Both the position numbers and the translations under genes were made by a program. A stretch of DNA of 50,926 nucleotides from UMGS1958 sp045542415 (GTDB lineage: Bacteria > Bacillota > Clostridia > UBA1381), in the NCBI GenBank assembly GCA_045542415.1, contig JAZQKZ010000053.1, forward strand, positions 1-50,926. The letters are read 5' to 3'. Of the stretch, positions 32,873 through 43,400 are shown one piece after another; the stretch's first letter is position 1; each line of letters opens with the position of its first letter. The notes below the pieces were generated by a model. That model saw only the letters and a program-made list of their open reading frames with translations, ran no database searches and had not been told where the DNA came from.

Positions 32873-35800
32873 TTAATTTATTATTTCCGCATCACAGACA
32901 GGCTCCATACTGCCTATGCTCTTCCATACCATAGTCTTTACAGTATCAGCCTCTGCTGCCTTGTTGTAGTTCACTTCGCCCTCTGCATAGCCACTGATTT
33001 CAACTCCGACAAGCCTGCCGTTATTATACTGCGCAACAATCTGCTTCCCGGCAGGTACATAATTGTAATTTATATCCGAATCGTACAGATATCCATTATC
33101 ATAGCCTATTGCGATCTGTTGCCACTCATCTTTACTTCCGTAATAGTATATCTCTCCATCCGGACATCCTCTGAATGCCCGGTCACTTATGCTTGTAATG
33201 CTGTCCGGAATTACAACCCTGTTAAGAGCTGAACACATTCGAAATACCGAAGCCTCCAGCTGTGTCATCCCCTCTGACAACTCTGCACTGACAAGATTTT
33301 TACAGCCATAAAATGCAAATTCGCCTACTGTTTTTACATTTTCAGGAATTACAATGTCAGTAAGGCCGCTGTTCCAGAACGCTTCAGCTCCTATCGCCCT
33401 CACACTGTCCGGAATCACTACAACCGTTATTGCAATGCAATTCTTAAAGGCTCCACCCGCAATATTTACTACGCCCTCAGGAATCACATATTCACCCTCC
33501 ACATCTTCGTCAACATCAAGTAAATGTATTCCGATGATAAACGCGTCATTAACCCAATTATTTTTCTCACGATAGAGCTTTGTGCCCGTAAATGCTTCTG
33601 AACCTATTGATATCACCTTATCCGGCAGGACTATTTCATCTAAGCTACGACAGTTTTCAAAAGCCTCAAACCCGATGCTTGTAACACTTTCCGGAATAAC
33701 TACACTCTCAATATTTACGCAGGCACGGAATGCTCCTGCACCAATACTTGTAACTCCGTCAGGAATTGTCAGAGTACTAAGGTCATTGCAATACAAGAAT
33801 GCATAATCGCCGATAGTCTCAACGCTATCCGGAATTTCTACATTTTCCAGCTTTGAACTGTAGAATGCATACTCACCAATCTTTGTTACTCCATCAGGAA
33901 TTATGTAATGTAGCCCGGCTTTTCCCTCAGGAAAAGCCAACAAAGCAGTTCTATCCTTATTGAACAGCACTCCGTCAACTGAGCAATAGTATGAATTATT
34001 TTCATCAACCGTTATCTTATTCAAAGACGAACAGCCTCCGAATGCCATTTCTCCTATGCTATATACATTCGTCGGAATATGAACCTCCGATACTGTGTCA
34101 CAGCCGTCAAACGCCGACTCACCAATCGCCCTTAACGAAACCGGCAGAGTTATTTCACTCAATCCGTCACAGCCACTGAATGCCAACCTGCCAATGCTTA
34201 TAACACTTTCGGGAAACTCTGCAATTCCCAAAGCACTGCATCCGGTAAATGCCCAATCGTCAATATTCACTACACCCTCCGGTATTGCATATGCCCTCTC
34301 ATTCTTTGCAGGCGGATACTGCATCAAGATTGTTTTCTTCGCATCAAACAGCACTCCGTCAACCGTGATATAGTGCTTATTTTCACTATCCACCGTTATT
34401 CCCACCAAGCTCTCGCAATTTGAAAAGGCTCCGCTTTCGATATACCTGACATTTGCTGATAATTCCACTGTTGTAAGATCATTACAGAATGCAAATGCAA
34501 CTGAGCCGATTCTTTCAACACTGTCGGGAATTACAACCTGTGCCAGATAATCACAGCCATAAAAAGCATACGAGCCTATACTTGTAATTCCGTCCTCAAT
34601 CACAACTTTTTTGATATTGATGTTTTCCTCATACCAGGGAACACGCGATTCACTTACATAATCATCCATATCGCCGGTGCCGTTTATCGTAAGAACACCT
34701 TCCTCAAGGCTCCATGATATTGTCCCGTCTGTCGTAGATTTATAATCATAGTGAATAGTCGCAGAACCAAGCTGTGCCTCCGGACTATCAATATTTATGC
34801 TTTCCCATTCTGCCTTTGTACCTTTATAATACACATCCGTCAGAGACTTACAGCCACAAAATGCTTCAAAGCCTATTTCAGTCACACTGTCGGAAATTAT
34901 TACACTTTTCAGATTCTCACAGCCATAGAACATACTGTCTGCAATAACCTGCACACCCTTTCCGATTGAAGCTGATTCCAAGGCTGTACATTCTCTGAAT
35001 ACAGAAGCCCCCAGGCTCGTTACGCTGTTGGGAATCTCCACATTCACCAGAGACGTACATGATGCAAAGGCACGGTCTCCAATACTTACTACGCTATCGG
35101 GAATTACTATCGTATTCAGATTTGTACATTCGCTAAATGCACCGGATCCTATGCTTACTACGCTTTCAGGAATTACTATACTTTCAAGACCACTACAACC
35201 GGAAAATGCATTATAGTTAATCGCCGTTACACTATCTCCTATCACTACCTGATTAAGGCTCGTACATCCGGAAAATGTACCGTCGTTAATGTATGTAAGC
35301 CCGCTTCCCGTTTTAGCATATGTCAGACTCGTACATCCGGAAAATACTTTTTCTCCCATTGTTGTTACACTATCCCGTATGTTTATACTTTTAAGCCCTT
35401 CACACTGATAGAATGCTCTGTCCTTGATTTCCGTCAATTCAGCAGGAAGTATAACTCTGGTCAGACTGCTGCATCCATAGAATGCATCCTCGCCAATAAT
35501 TTTTACACCTGTACCGATTACTACATTTTCCAACGCCGAACAGCCGTAGAATGTTTCGTCACCAATTTCACTGACTCCGGCAGGGATTTTTATATCCGTC
35601 AATGCACCGCAGTTATAAAATGCATTATTCCCTATAGTTTCCACAGCTAAGCCAATCGTCACATCCGCCAAAGTGCCGCATCCCTTAAACGCTCCGTAAC
35701 CAATGCTTTTTACTGTATCAGGTATTGTTACTCCTGTAATATACTGACTGTCCTCAAATGCATAGTCACCTATGCTTGTAACATTGTATCCCCCAAGTGT

Positions 35801-35965
35801 TTCAGGAATTACAATATCCCCCGCCGCATCAGTGCTGCAATCTGTTATCTGCGCACTTGTTCCTGATGTTGTATATGTGTAATACCCTTCTGTCACAGCA
35901 CCTGCACTTGTTTGTAAAGCCGCCGCCATGCCGAACACCGCCAACAAACCAATTAATTTCTTCAT
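32873..35965 (-). CDS. Exported BspA-type leucine-rich-repeat protein (1030 aa)
   Basis: Signal peptide MKKLIGLLAVFGMAAALQTSAGA. Residues about 25-975 are roughly forty BspA/LRR_5 repeats with the consensus 'SIGDYAFxGCxxLxxVxIPDSVxxIG', interrupted by segments such as the one ending TILMQYPPAK. The last 45 residues (IVAQYNNGRLVGVEI ... VKTMVWKSIGSMEPVCDAEI) are a short version of the module shared by five exported proteins here. BspA repeats in other bacteria bind host proteins or polysaccharides; here a substrate- or host-binding role is inferred. No SLH or LPXTG anchor is seen. ATG follows GGGAGG. Own promoter at 35996-36024. Confidence 0.95.
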   Translation of the reverse strand: MKKLIGLLAVFGMAAALQTSAGAVTEGYYTYTTSGTSAQITDCSTDAAGDIVIPETLGGYNVTSIGDYAFEDSQYITGVTIPDTVKSIGYGAFKGCGTLADVTIGLAVETIGNNAFYNCGALTDIKIPAGVSEIGDETFYGCSALENVVIGTGVKIIGEDAFYGCSSLTRVILPAELTEIKDRAFYQCEGLKSINIRDSVTTMGEKVFSGCTSLTYAKTGSGLTYINDGTFSGCTSLNQVVIGDSVTAINYNAFSGCSGLESIVIPESVVSIGSGAFSECTNLNTIVIPDSVVSIGDRAFASCTSLVNVEIPNSVTSLGASVFRECTALESASIGKGVQVIADSMFYGCENLKSVIISDSVTEIGFEAFCGCKSLTDVYYKGTKAEWESINIDSPEAQLGSATIHYDYKSTTDGTISWSLEEGVLTINGTGDMDDYVSESRVPWYEENINIKKVVIEDGITSIGSYAFYGCDYLAQVVIPDSVERIGSVAFAFCNDLTTVELSANVRYIESGAFSNCESLVGITVDSENKHYITVDGVLFDAKKTILMQYPPAKNERAYAIPEGVVNIDDWAFTGCSALGIAEFPESVISIGRLAFSGCDGLSEITLPVSLRAIGESAFDGCDTVSEVHIPTNVYSIGEMAFGGCSSLNKITVDENNSYYCSVDGVLFNKDRTALLAFPEGKAGLHYIIPDGVTKIGEYAFYSSKLENVEIPDSVETIGDYAFLYCNDLSTLTIPDGVTSIGAGAFRACVNIESVVIPESVTSIGFEAFENCRSLDEIVLPDKVISIGSEAFTGTKLYREKNNWVNDAFIIGIHLLDVDEDVEGEYVIPEGVVNIAGGAFKNCIAITVVVIPDSVRAIGAEAFWNSGLTDIVIPENVKTVGEFAFYGCKNLVSAELSEGMTQLEASVFRMCSALNRVVIPDSITSISDRAFRGCPDGEIYYYGSKDEWQQIAIGYDNGYLYDSDINYNYVPAGKQIVAQYNNGRLVGVEISGYAEGEVNYNKAAEADTVKTMVWKSIGSMEPVCDAEIIN

Positions 35966-35995
35966 TGATACTACCTCCCTTCTTTTTATACCTTG

Positions 35996-36024
35996 ATTAT
36001 ATCACATCAAATGACAAATGTAAA
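35996..36024 (-). promoter_or_regulatory. Promoter of the 1030-aa BspA gene
   Basis: Minus strand TTTACA, 17-base spacer ending TGTGA, TATAAT (extended -10). Confidence 0.7.
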
Positions 36025-36138
36025 CGCTAAAAGCAAAAATATGTCAGATTATTCATCAAGGTATTGCTTTTAAATAACCCGTCCGCAATATCTTATAATT
36101 CTTTTGTTGATATAAAGGACTTGTTTATGTAAAGCAAA

Positions 36139-36168
36139 TGAGGATGCCGTATTATACAGCATCCTCAT
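36139..36168. terminator. Terminator hairpin downstream of the PL11 gene
   Basis: ATGAGGATGC / GCATCCTCAT stem with a 10-base loop. The T7 run lies on the plus-strand side; on the minus strand the tail is ATTTGC, so termination of the lyase transcript is plausible but not ideal. Confidence 0.6.
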
Positions 36169-36189
36169 TTTTTTGTTTATAGTCCTGAA

Positions 36190-39100
36190 TCAATACCAGC
36201 CCGTATCTATCACATACGGCTCTGAATACGGCTCCATTGTTTCTGTGTTCCATACAAAAACCTTGACATATGCCGCATAATATGCACCCAAATCAAACCA
36301 TTCATAAAATCTTGTGTTCGGCTCTATTTCAGAACAATTCCTAGGTGAAAACTTTATCGACATAAAATCACCGTTCTTGTCATAACGGGCAATGATTATA
36401 GCCGCATTTTCAACGTTTTCATAGCATTCAATTTCTAAAGTTGCAGTCGCGTCCCCATAAATTTCATGCTCTACACCCCTGAACGGATACTTGTAGCCGT
36501 CAGGTGCAACAGCTATGTCCGGTGCAGCCGACACATTATCTACAATTACACCCTCGGTAGCTGTAAGATACTGCACTCCGCTATAGTTACTTCGCAAAAA
36601 CTTCACTTCTGAGCTTCCGCATACCTTTTTCATTGAACCGTCTTCATTGTATTTATACACTACTAGACTTCCATCAGGTTCATCACCAAATTCAGCTTTA
36701 ATTTCCAAACGATACCACATGTCTGTCGATATTGCACTATAATAATCATAGCTCGTTGCCGAATGCTGCACCGCAAGGCAACCCTCGTTAAGAACAACTG
36801 TTATATTCGCTTTTCCCGTTGAATCTGTAATAGTAAAGCCCGCACCTTCCTTTTCAAAGCGTATATCAGCTTTCCAGATCAGCTCATCCGTTACTTCCTC
36901 CCCGAGATTGATAATGGTTGTATTGTCTGTCACCTCGTACGCATTTGTACCGTCCGGTGCTCCTGAAACTACATTTACACCGCCAATCACCGTTTCACAG
37001 TTATTTGATGTGACCACCGGCATTTCCGTCGGTTTGGGAGTTGGTGTCGGCGTTGCTGTCGGCACAGGTGTCGGCGTTGCTGTCGGTTCCGGTGTCGGCG
37101 TTGCTGTCGGCACAGGTGTCGGTGTTGGTGTCGGCACAGGTGTCGGCGTTGCCGTTGGCACAGGTGTCGGCGTTGCTGTCGGCACAGGTGTCGGCGTTGC
37201 CGTTGGCACAGGTGTCGGCGTTGCCGTTGGCACAGGTGTCGGCGTTGCTGTCGGTTCCGGCGTAGGCGTTGCCGTCGGTACCACTTTCTCAACCGTATAA
37301 TACTTGAAATTATCAATTGCTACATACGCACCTGTCATATAGTCAACACCTGCATATGTCTTATCAAGATAAATCTGCATTTTTGAAACTGCATTCAGTG
37401 ATTCGGTCGCTCCGAGCTTTGTTACCGATATAACAGTTCCCTCTGAATCAGTTATAGTTCTTACATATTCACCCTCTGAATACACAAGTGAGTAATTATA
37501 CCACTTCCCGAACTCCATGCCGAGATTGTCCTTCGAGCAAGTATCAATTATGCCGTTTTCATCCTCAATCGTCATATATGCCGCAATCTGTTCCTCGCTC
37601 ATATTAAGCTGCTCCGGGAACATCACATCAAAGCTCAGTATAACATCGGTTTCATCTTCCAGCGGCAGAACATTATCAATCGCAAGGTATGCGTGACGGT
37701 TGCTTGTACCAAATCGGCCTATACCGCAATTCATATACGAATTGCCATCAGTTTCAACAGCAGTATAGAATCCCGTTCTGCTGTCACCTCCTGAGGGTCT
37801 TGCACCCATTCCGAATGTCAGTCCCTCTATACTCTGAGCCCATTCTGAGGTACCCTGCACCACACGCAGATTAACGAAATCATCTTCCTCGAAGTCTATA
37901 TCAATGATATATTCCTCAATATCAACCTCAATAAGCTCATATTTGGCATTATTCTCAACTGCATACTTATACGCCGCACCGTTACGATAGCAGTGAATCA
38001 CTGTCTCACCGAAATCATTCGCCCCGATATCCGCAACATGGTTATAGACATATAAATCTCTGATTGAAGTGTTTTCAACCGCACCCTCGGCAATTCCCAC
38101 AATCGCAACATCGCCTATATATTCAGGAATTATCTCCGTTTCCTCTGTACCGTTATATGCCGTAATATATCCGTTTTCATCACAGGTAAAGCCGCTTTCA
38201 ACCGTTACGGTGAACTTCTCCATAAACTCCTTATATGTTACGGTTATTTCCTGAGTGCCTGCCTTCATCGGATTAAACTCCGTCATTCCGTAGCTGAGGG
38301 TTTCCTCACTCGTGCCGTCGTCATAGCTTAAAACTGCTTTCATTCCTGCAAGCTCAAGCTGCTCACCCACCTTATAAACCGTCTTATCAGGTGGTGTCAG
38401 CGTAAATGATGTGATTGTGCGGATAAACATCTCATTATCCATATAAAATCCCACATGCGGCGGCTGATTGTATGCCGTCTGCTGTGCTGCAACTCCACTT
38501 CTGTAAACCGGGTCATGCATAAGCGTCGGCAGCTTGTAGCCCGTAACGTCCGTTGTAGTTAACACTCTTATTGCGGAGTAGTCCGCCAACGGAAAACATT
38601 GCTCCTCTCGCCAGTCGCCGAAAAGGTCTGCCTGCAATGCAGGATTTGACTTTGTTCCGTTACCCGCAACGCATCCGGTTGCTGTGAAAATTCTTACTAC
38701 TTCCTCTCCGTTCCAGTCAGTTATGTATATACTGTTTGCCATTTCATCATACAAGTCAGCGTCCCAGAACACACGGAAGTTATTACCCGGACCGACAGTG
38801 CTTTCCTCAAACACTCCGTTACCCATCGCCGTAACATTTCCGACTCCATAAATCTGATAATATCCGCCCGAGCCGATATTCGCCATAACACCTCGTCCGG
38901 TATCGCCGGTAGAACCCTTATGATAAAGCTCCTCACCCGTTTCGGCATCATACACTGTCATACCGTAGTCAAGCACCTTGCCTGTGTTCGGGTCTGTATA
39001 ATCGCCGCCCTCGTGTACGCTGAAATATTCAAAGCCCGGATGCGTCGGGTCGTAGTCACCGATATGCAATGCATCACCGTGACCCCTGAACGAGCACCAC

Positions 39101-40389
39101 TTCACCGCAAGCTTATCATCATCGTTCACCTCAAAGCACAATGCACCTGAAATAAACTCGTCCTTGCCGTCATTATCCACATCGGCAACCGTCATATTAT
39201 GGTTACCCTGTCCGGTGTACTGATAGATATTCTCGGAATATCCATACACACCCTTGTAATCCTCAACCGTTGACGTATCGTAGGTATCAAAGCAATAGTC
39301 GCACTGCAGTCTCTTGTTCTCGTCAAGTCTTGCACCAAAGATACCCGTTCTTGTTCCATAGCCGCCTCTCGGACCGTAATAGCCTCGCCAATAAATTGCG
39401 TACGGTCTTTCGCCGTCGAGATATGCCACGTCTGCAAGATAGCGGTCACAGCGGTTTCCGTAATTGTCGCCCCATACTTCTACGCTTATACGCTGGTTCG
39501 GGTAATAGATTGTGTCAAGTGCTTTTCCATCTCTTCCGTCAAATGCAGTAAAGAACTCGTCACCCTCTAAAATATAGCCGCCGTCATTTATATACACAGC
39601 TGTGTTATCCGTATTTCTTATATCCTCAACAAGGCTAGCCTCACTTACATAGTTGCCCTCGCCGTCAATTGAGCCGGGAGCCGTTTTTGCAGTAACCTCC
39701 GCATATCCGTCAAGGTCAAAGTCATAAACCAGAAACTGCGTATAGTGTGCGCCTGCACGGATATTTCTGCCCAGGTCAATTCTCCACATTTTCTCGCCCG
39801 TAAGCTCATATGCATCAAGATACACATTGCCCGTAACACCGCTATGTGAATTATCCTTTGCATTACAATCCCACTTCACCACGATTTCATACTGACCGTC
39901 ACCGTCAAGATCACCCGTTGATGCCTCACCTACACTGTATGTATAGGTTGTTTCTCCGTCAACGAAATCAGCAGGGATATCCATCGGGATATCTATATAG
40001 TTGTTTTCCAGCACCGAAACAGTCTCGCTCTGCTCGCCGCCCACAATTGCAACACTGTAGGTATCGCCCGTTTTTCCCGCTTTGTCAAGATAGTTAGTAC
40101 TATCCTCGACCACTGCGATTTTCTCACCGTTGCGATAAACCTCAAAATCGGGTGCATTTCTGATGTCACTGACACTTCCCTCTTCACCCGACATTCGCCA
40201 GCCGACATACACTCCGCCGCTTACCTTTATAGCAACAAGTCCCCTGTCAAGCTTTTCCATTTGGCGTGTGTATGTATTATCACCATAGGTAAAGCTGATT
40301 TGTGCAGTAGTAGCCGCTGCTTTTACCGGCACCGGCAATAAATTCACAAAAACAGCCAATGCGAAAATTACACTTGAAAACTTTTTCAT
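36190..40389 (-). CDS. Exported rhamnogalacturonan lyase, polysaccharide lyase family 11, multi-domain
   Basis: 1399 aa. Signal peptide MKKFSSVIFALAVFVNLLPVPVKA. PL11 catalytic beta-propeller about 30-650: opens RQMEKLDRGLVAIKVSGGVYVGWRM, as in YesW/YesX, with calcium-type loops DLDGDGQYE, DFDLDGYAE and DVDNDGKDE. PL11 enzymes cleave the rhamnose-galacturonic acid backbone of pectin by beta-elimination. Then: Ig-like domain (about 660-725), short LRR-like piece, jelly-roll carbohydrate-binding-like domain (about 830-1030), Pro/Thr linker (about 1035-1120), second jelly-roll-like domain (about 1130-1290), and the shared C-terminal module (IIIARYDKNGDF ... VKVFVWNTETMEP). Starts 13 bases after the 1650-aa BspA gene in one operon. 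Confidence 0.95.
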   Translation of the reverse strand: MKKFSSVIFALAVFVNLLPVPVKAAATTAQISFTYGDNTYTRQMEKLDRGLVAIKVSGGVYVGWRMSGEEGSVSDIRNAPDFEVYRNGEKIAVVEDSTNYLDKAGKTGDTYSVAIVGGEQSETVSVLENNYIDIPMDIPADFVDGETTYTYSVGEASTGDLDGDGQYEIVVKWDCNAKDNSHSGVTGNVYLDAYELTGEKMWRIDLGRNIRAGAHYTQFLVYDFDLDGYAEVTAKTAPGSIDGEGNYVSEASLVEDIRNTDNTAVYINDGGYILEGDEFFTAFDGRDGKALDTIYYPNQRISVEVWGDNYGNRCDRYLADVAYLDGERPYAIYWRGYYGPRGGYGTRTGIFGARLDENKRLQCDYCFDTYDTSTVEDYKGVYGYSENIYQYTGQGNHNMTVADVDNDGKDEFISGALCFEVNDDDKLAVKWCSFRGHGDALHIGDYDPTHPGFEYFSVHEGGDYTDPNTGKVLDYGMTVYDAETGEELYHKGSTGDTGRGVMANIGSGGYYQIYGVGNVTAMGNGVFEESTVGPGNNFRVFWDADLYDEMANSIYITDWNGEEVVRIFTATGCVAGNGTKSNPALQADLFGDWREEQCFPLADYSAIRVLTTTDVTGYKLPTLMHDPVYRSGVAAQQTAYNQPPHVGFYMDNEMFIRTITSFTLTPPDKTVYKVGEQLELAGMKAVLSYDDGTSEETLSYGMTEFNPMKAGTQEITVTYKEFMEKFTVTVESGFTCDENGYITAYNGTEETEIIPEYIGDVAIVGIAEGAVENTSIRDLYVYNHVADIGANDFGETVIHCYRNGAAYKYAVENNAKYELIEVDIEEYIIDIDFEEDDFVNLRVVQGTSEWAQSIEGLTFGMGARPSGGDSRTGFYTAVETDGNSYMNCGIGRFGTSNRHAYLAIDNVLPLEDETDVILSFDVMFPEQLNMSEEQIAAYMTIEDENGIIDTCSKDNLGMEFGKWYNYSLVYSEGEYVRTITDSEGTVISVTKLGATESLNAVSKMQIYLDKTYAGVDYMTGAYVAIDNFKYYTVEKVVPTATPTPEPTATPTPVPTATPTPVPTATPTPVPTATPTPVPTATPTPVPTPTPTPVPTATPTPEPTATPTPVPTATPTPTPKPTEMPVVTSNNCETVIGGVNVVSGAPDGTNAYEVTDNTTIINLGEEVTDELIWKADIRFEKEGAGFTITDSTGKANITVVLNEGCLAVQHSATSYDYYSAISTDMWYRLEIKAEFGDEPDGSLVVYKYNEDGSMKKVCGSSEVKFLRSNYSGVQYLTATEGVIVDNVSAAPDIAVAPDGYKYPFRGVEHEIYGDATATLEIECYENVENAAIIIARYDKNGDFMSIKFSPRNCSEIEPNTRFYEWFDLGAYYAAYVKVFVWNTETMEPYSEPYVIDTGWY
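37025..37285 (-). repeat. 24-bp coding minisatellite (PTPVPTAT linker)
   Basis: About ten tandem copies of a 24-base unit (GTTGCTGTCGGCACAGGTGT plus CGGC on the plus strand) encoding VPTATPTP in the lyase. Several units are nearly identical, so copy number could change by slippage without breaking the frame. Confidence 0.9.
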
Positions 40390-40402
40390 AAAATACTCTC
40401 CC

Positions 40403-43400
40403 TTATTTCACTTCTGCTAACGGAAGCTGTTCCCTCCACATAAATATCCTTATTTTCTTTCCGTACGGAATTTCTGTATTGAATCCAATTACAGCATACG
40501 AGCATTCAACCGTCTTTGAAACTACAGCTTCAAGTCTGCCGTTTTCATCATATACAGCTACAAACACTCTTACATTTTCCGGATCCTCTGCATGCACCGT
40601 AACATCCGTTAAATATCTTCCGTTTTCAGTATCGCTTATAGTGTAGTTAATAATTTCATACGGTTCAGGTTCAGCCGTCGGCTCAATTGTCGGCTCGACC
40701 GTTGGTTCAACTGTCGGTGTAGCCGTTGGCTCAACCGTCGGCTCGACTGTCGGTGTGGCTGTTGGCTCAACCACCGTTTCTTCTGCATTGCTTGCAAAGA
40801 CCGCTTTTTTTTCATTATCCGAATACAGCGACTCCTCTGTAGCTGTCGCTACCGATATATAAACCGCATTCATTGCATTTTCTTCCGTTGTCATCAGTTC
40901 TGCCGGGAATTGATATTCAACATTTACACACTCGCCCGGTGCAATATTTCCGACTTCAATCGTTTCCAAAACATCACCGTTTATACTGCCGTTATATATC
41001 GTCACAACAGCTGACTCTGCATTTTCAAAGCCTGTATTTGTCACAGCCGCTTTTATGTCCGTTGTTCTGTCCGCATTGACAACGCTATGTATCTGAGCCA
41101 CGCTAAGATTTGCATATCCGATTTCCGTTGAAACGGTATTATTTTCATAGCTCTTTTCTCCCTCGGTTCTTACGCTGAGGTTCAACTGCGTTTTTGCTGT
41201 TTCAGCAGGCAGATGATATTTTATACTAAGCTCCTCGCTTGTAAACGGTGCAACACTACAGCTGACACTCTGCTCATGAAGTACATTCGAGCTACCGTCA
41301 CAAAGAACCACATCAACTGATTCAAGAGTCTGCGCCGAATCATTATATACATCAAAGTACAGCTCTATATCACTGTCTGGTTTAACCGCCTCATCATCAT
41401 AATACACATACGAGCTTGATAAATCCCGGTACTCACACTGTTCCAGCACCATTATTGATGTGGCACCGTAAACATCGTCTCCCGCTTCAATTTCATTATT
41501 GACTTCAGCCGCCGATACCGCCACCTTTACCGTACCATCCGCATCAATTAAAGGTGAATAGCTTCTTATATATTTACCAAGGTCCGTAAACCTTTCCGGT
41601 GTACTCAATACACCGTTTTCGATAGTAGATATATATAATTCACTGCCGGCACCGTCGGGAACATTCATAATCATAACCGTCTTTTCGCCGTTTGCAACCG
41701 ACTTAAAGCTTGTGACATTATTTATTCCGACTGCCGTTTCTTCTTCACCCTCAATGCAGTATATGCCCGAATTTTTTATGTAATAAAGCTTTCCGTCAAT
41801 GATTTCGGCATTATACATCCCACCCTCGGTATAATACTCCGGCGGAATGCTTTCATGCTGTGAAATCAGCATTGTTTCAGTATTTTCTCCATCGGAATTT
41901 ATTATCGTAAAATACATAGTACCGTCAGCACCAAAATTCACCTCTCCCGGATACTGACCCTCTTCGCCGTAGGTACCGAAAAGCGGCATCGTCTCACTCC
42001 ATACTCCGTCCTGACGGTATTTGCCAAGCACCGCCGTTTCACCCTCGGCAAGGAATACATCGTTGTATTCGTTTTCTATCCATAACACAATCGGCTCACC
42101 CTCATAAACGCTCAGCTCGCATATATATTCGTATCCGGTATTGCCCTCATCATTGATGCATATCGGAGGTGTAAATTCTCCGTCTGTATATTCTGTAATA
42201 TACAAATCAGATGCCGCAAGCAGCTCTTCTACACCTGCATCGTCACCAAATACCTGTGAGAGCTTCTGATAAACAACATATACCCGTTCACCATCCGCAA
42301 ACATATCAAATTCACCGACCGCACATCCGTCCTCGGCTATTGTCTGTACCTCGCTCCACACGCCATCACTGCATATGCTATACATCAGTGACGTTCTGTT
42401 CACATCCGATTTACTTCCGTCATCGCCTGTCCATATAAGCATCTGCATGTTATCGCCAATCGATACAAGCTCTGCGTTATTGTCAGGATATACTCCATAA
42501 ATCTCATACTCCGTATCTACACTGTCAAGACGTGCAATTTCGTCATGGTTGATATAATCTCTCGGAGTGTTCACCGCATTTGCATATATATCCTGTGTAG
42601 TGCCAAAGCTTGTCAAAGCTGCACTTTCATCATTCGCCTTGAATTCGGGATATAATTCCACATCAAGATACGGGTGACTCCAGTCGATAAGCGACTTATT
42701 GAACACCTTAGCATCAAGGAAAATATTTCCGCCCATTGTTACTGTGAGCTTGGGGTCAAAGGTCTGCAAAATCACTGCCAATGTTGCATCAATACCACCC
42801 TCGGCAGAGCACAGCATTGGAATTTCACCTGTTATTGAGGCTTTTGCGGTGAGTGACGGTTTTATCGACATCTGCGGATTTATTTCGCCGCTTGAGGTCA
42901 CAACCGCCTTGATTGTACCCTCTTCACTACCCTTTAAGCCAAGCGTAGCATAAAGGCATTTGCCGACAAGCGGATAATTCAGATTTACACCAAGACTTGC
43001 ACTTTCGATAAATCCGCCCTCAGACAATTTAAGACTTCCCGTCTGGTAATCGAAATCAAGATATGCCACGCACTGCATCTCGGCTTCGATGAACATATCG
43101 CATTTTATACTGTTAAGCTCACCCTTTAACTTTTCAAAGCTGTTCCAGTTTTTACGGCTACTCATATCGCCGCCCGTCATTTTCTTGTATAAACCCTTTA
43201 TCTCGCCATACTGCTTGCCCCACGATGCATCACACGTTTTTGTAGTCTGCACAACCGACGCCTTGCCGTCCTCGTTTATCTTTCCGAGTATTACATGAAC
43301 TGTTTTCTTATCTGTATCAACTGTAATACACTTTGAAAGTCCCGATAAATCAAGTACTGCCTTAGCATCAAATTCAAGCGGACAAATGACGTTTCCATTT

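Noticed and set aside
37025..37285. CRISPR-like or tandem-repeat array
   Set aside because: Units are contiguous without unique spacers and are in frame inside the lyase gene, encoding a Pro/Thr linker.
36908..37300. Plus-strand Val/Gly-rich open frame
   Set aside because: It is the mirror of the repetitive linker of the lyase gene; no ribosome binding site or domain.
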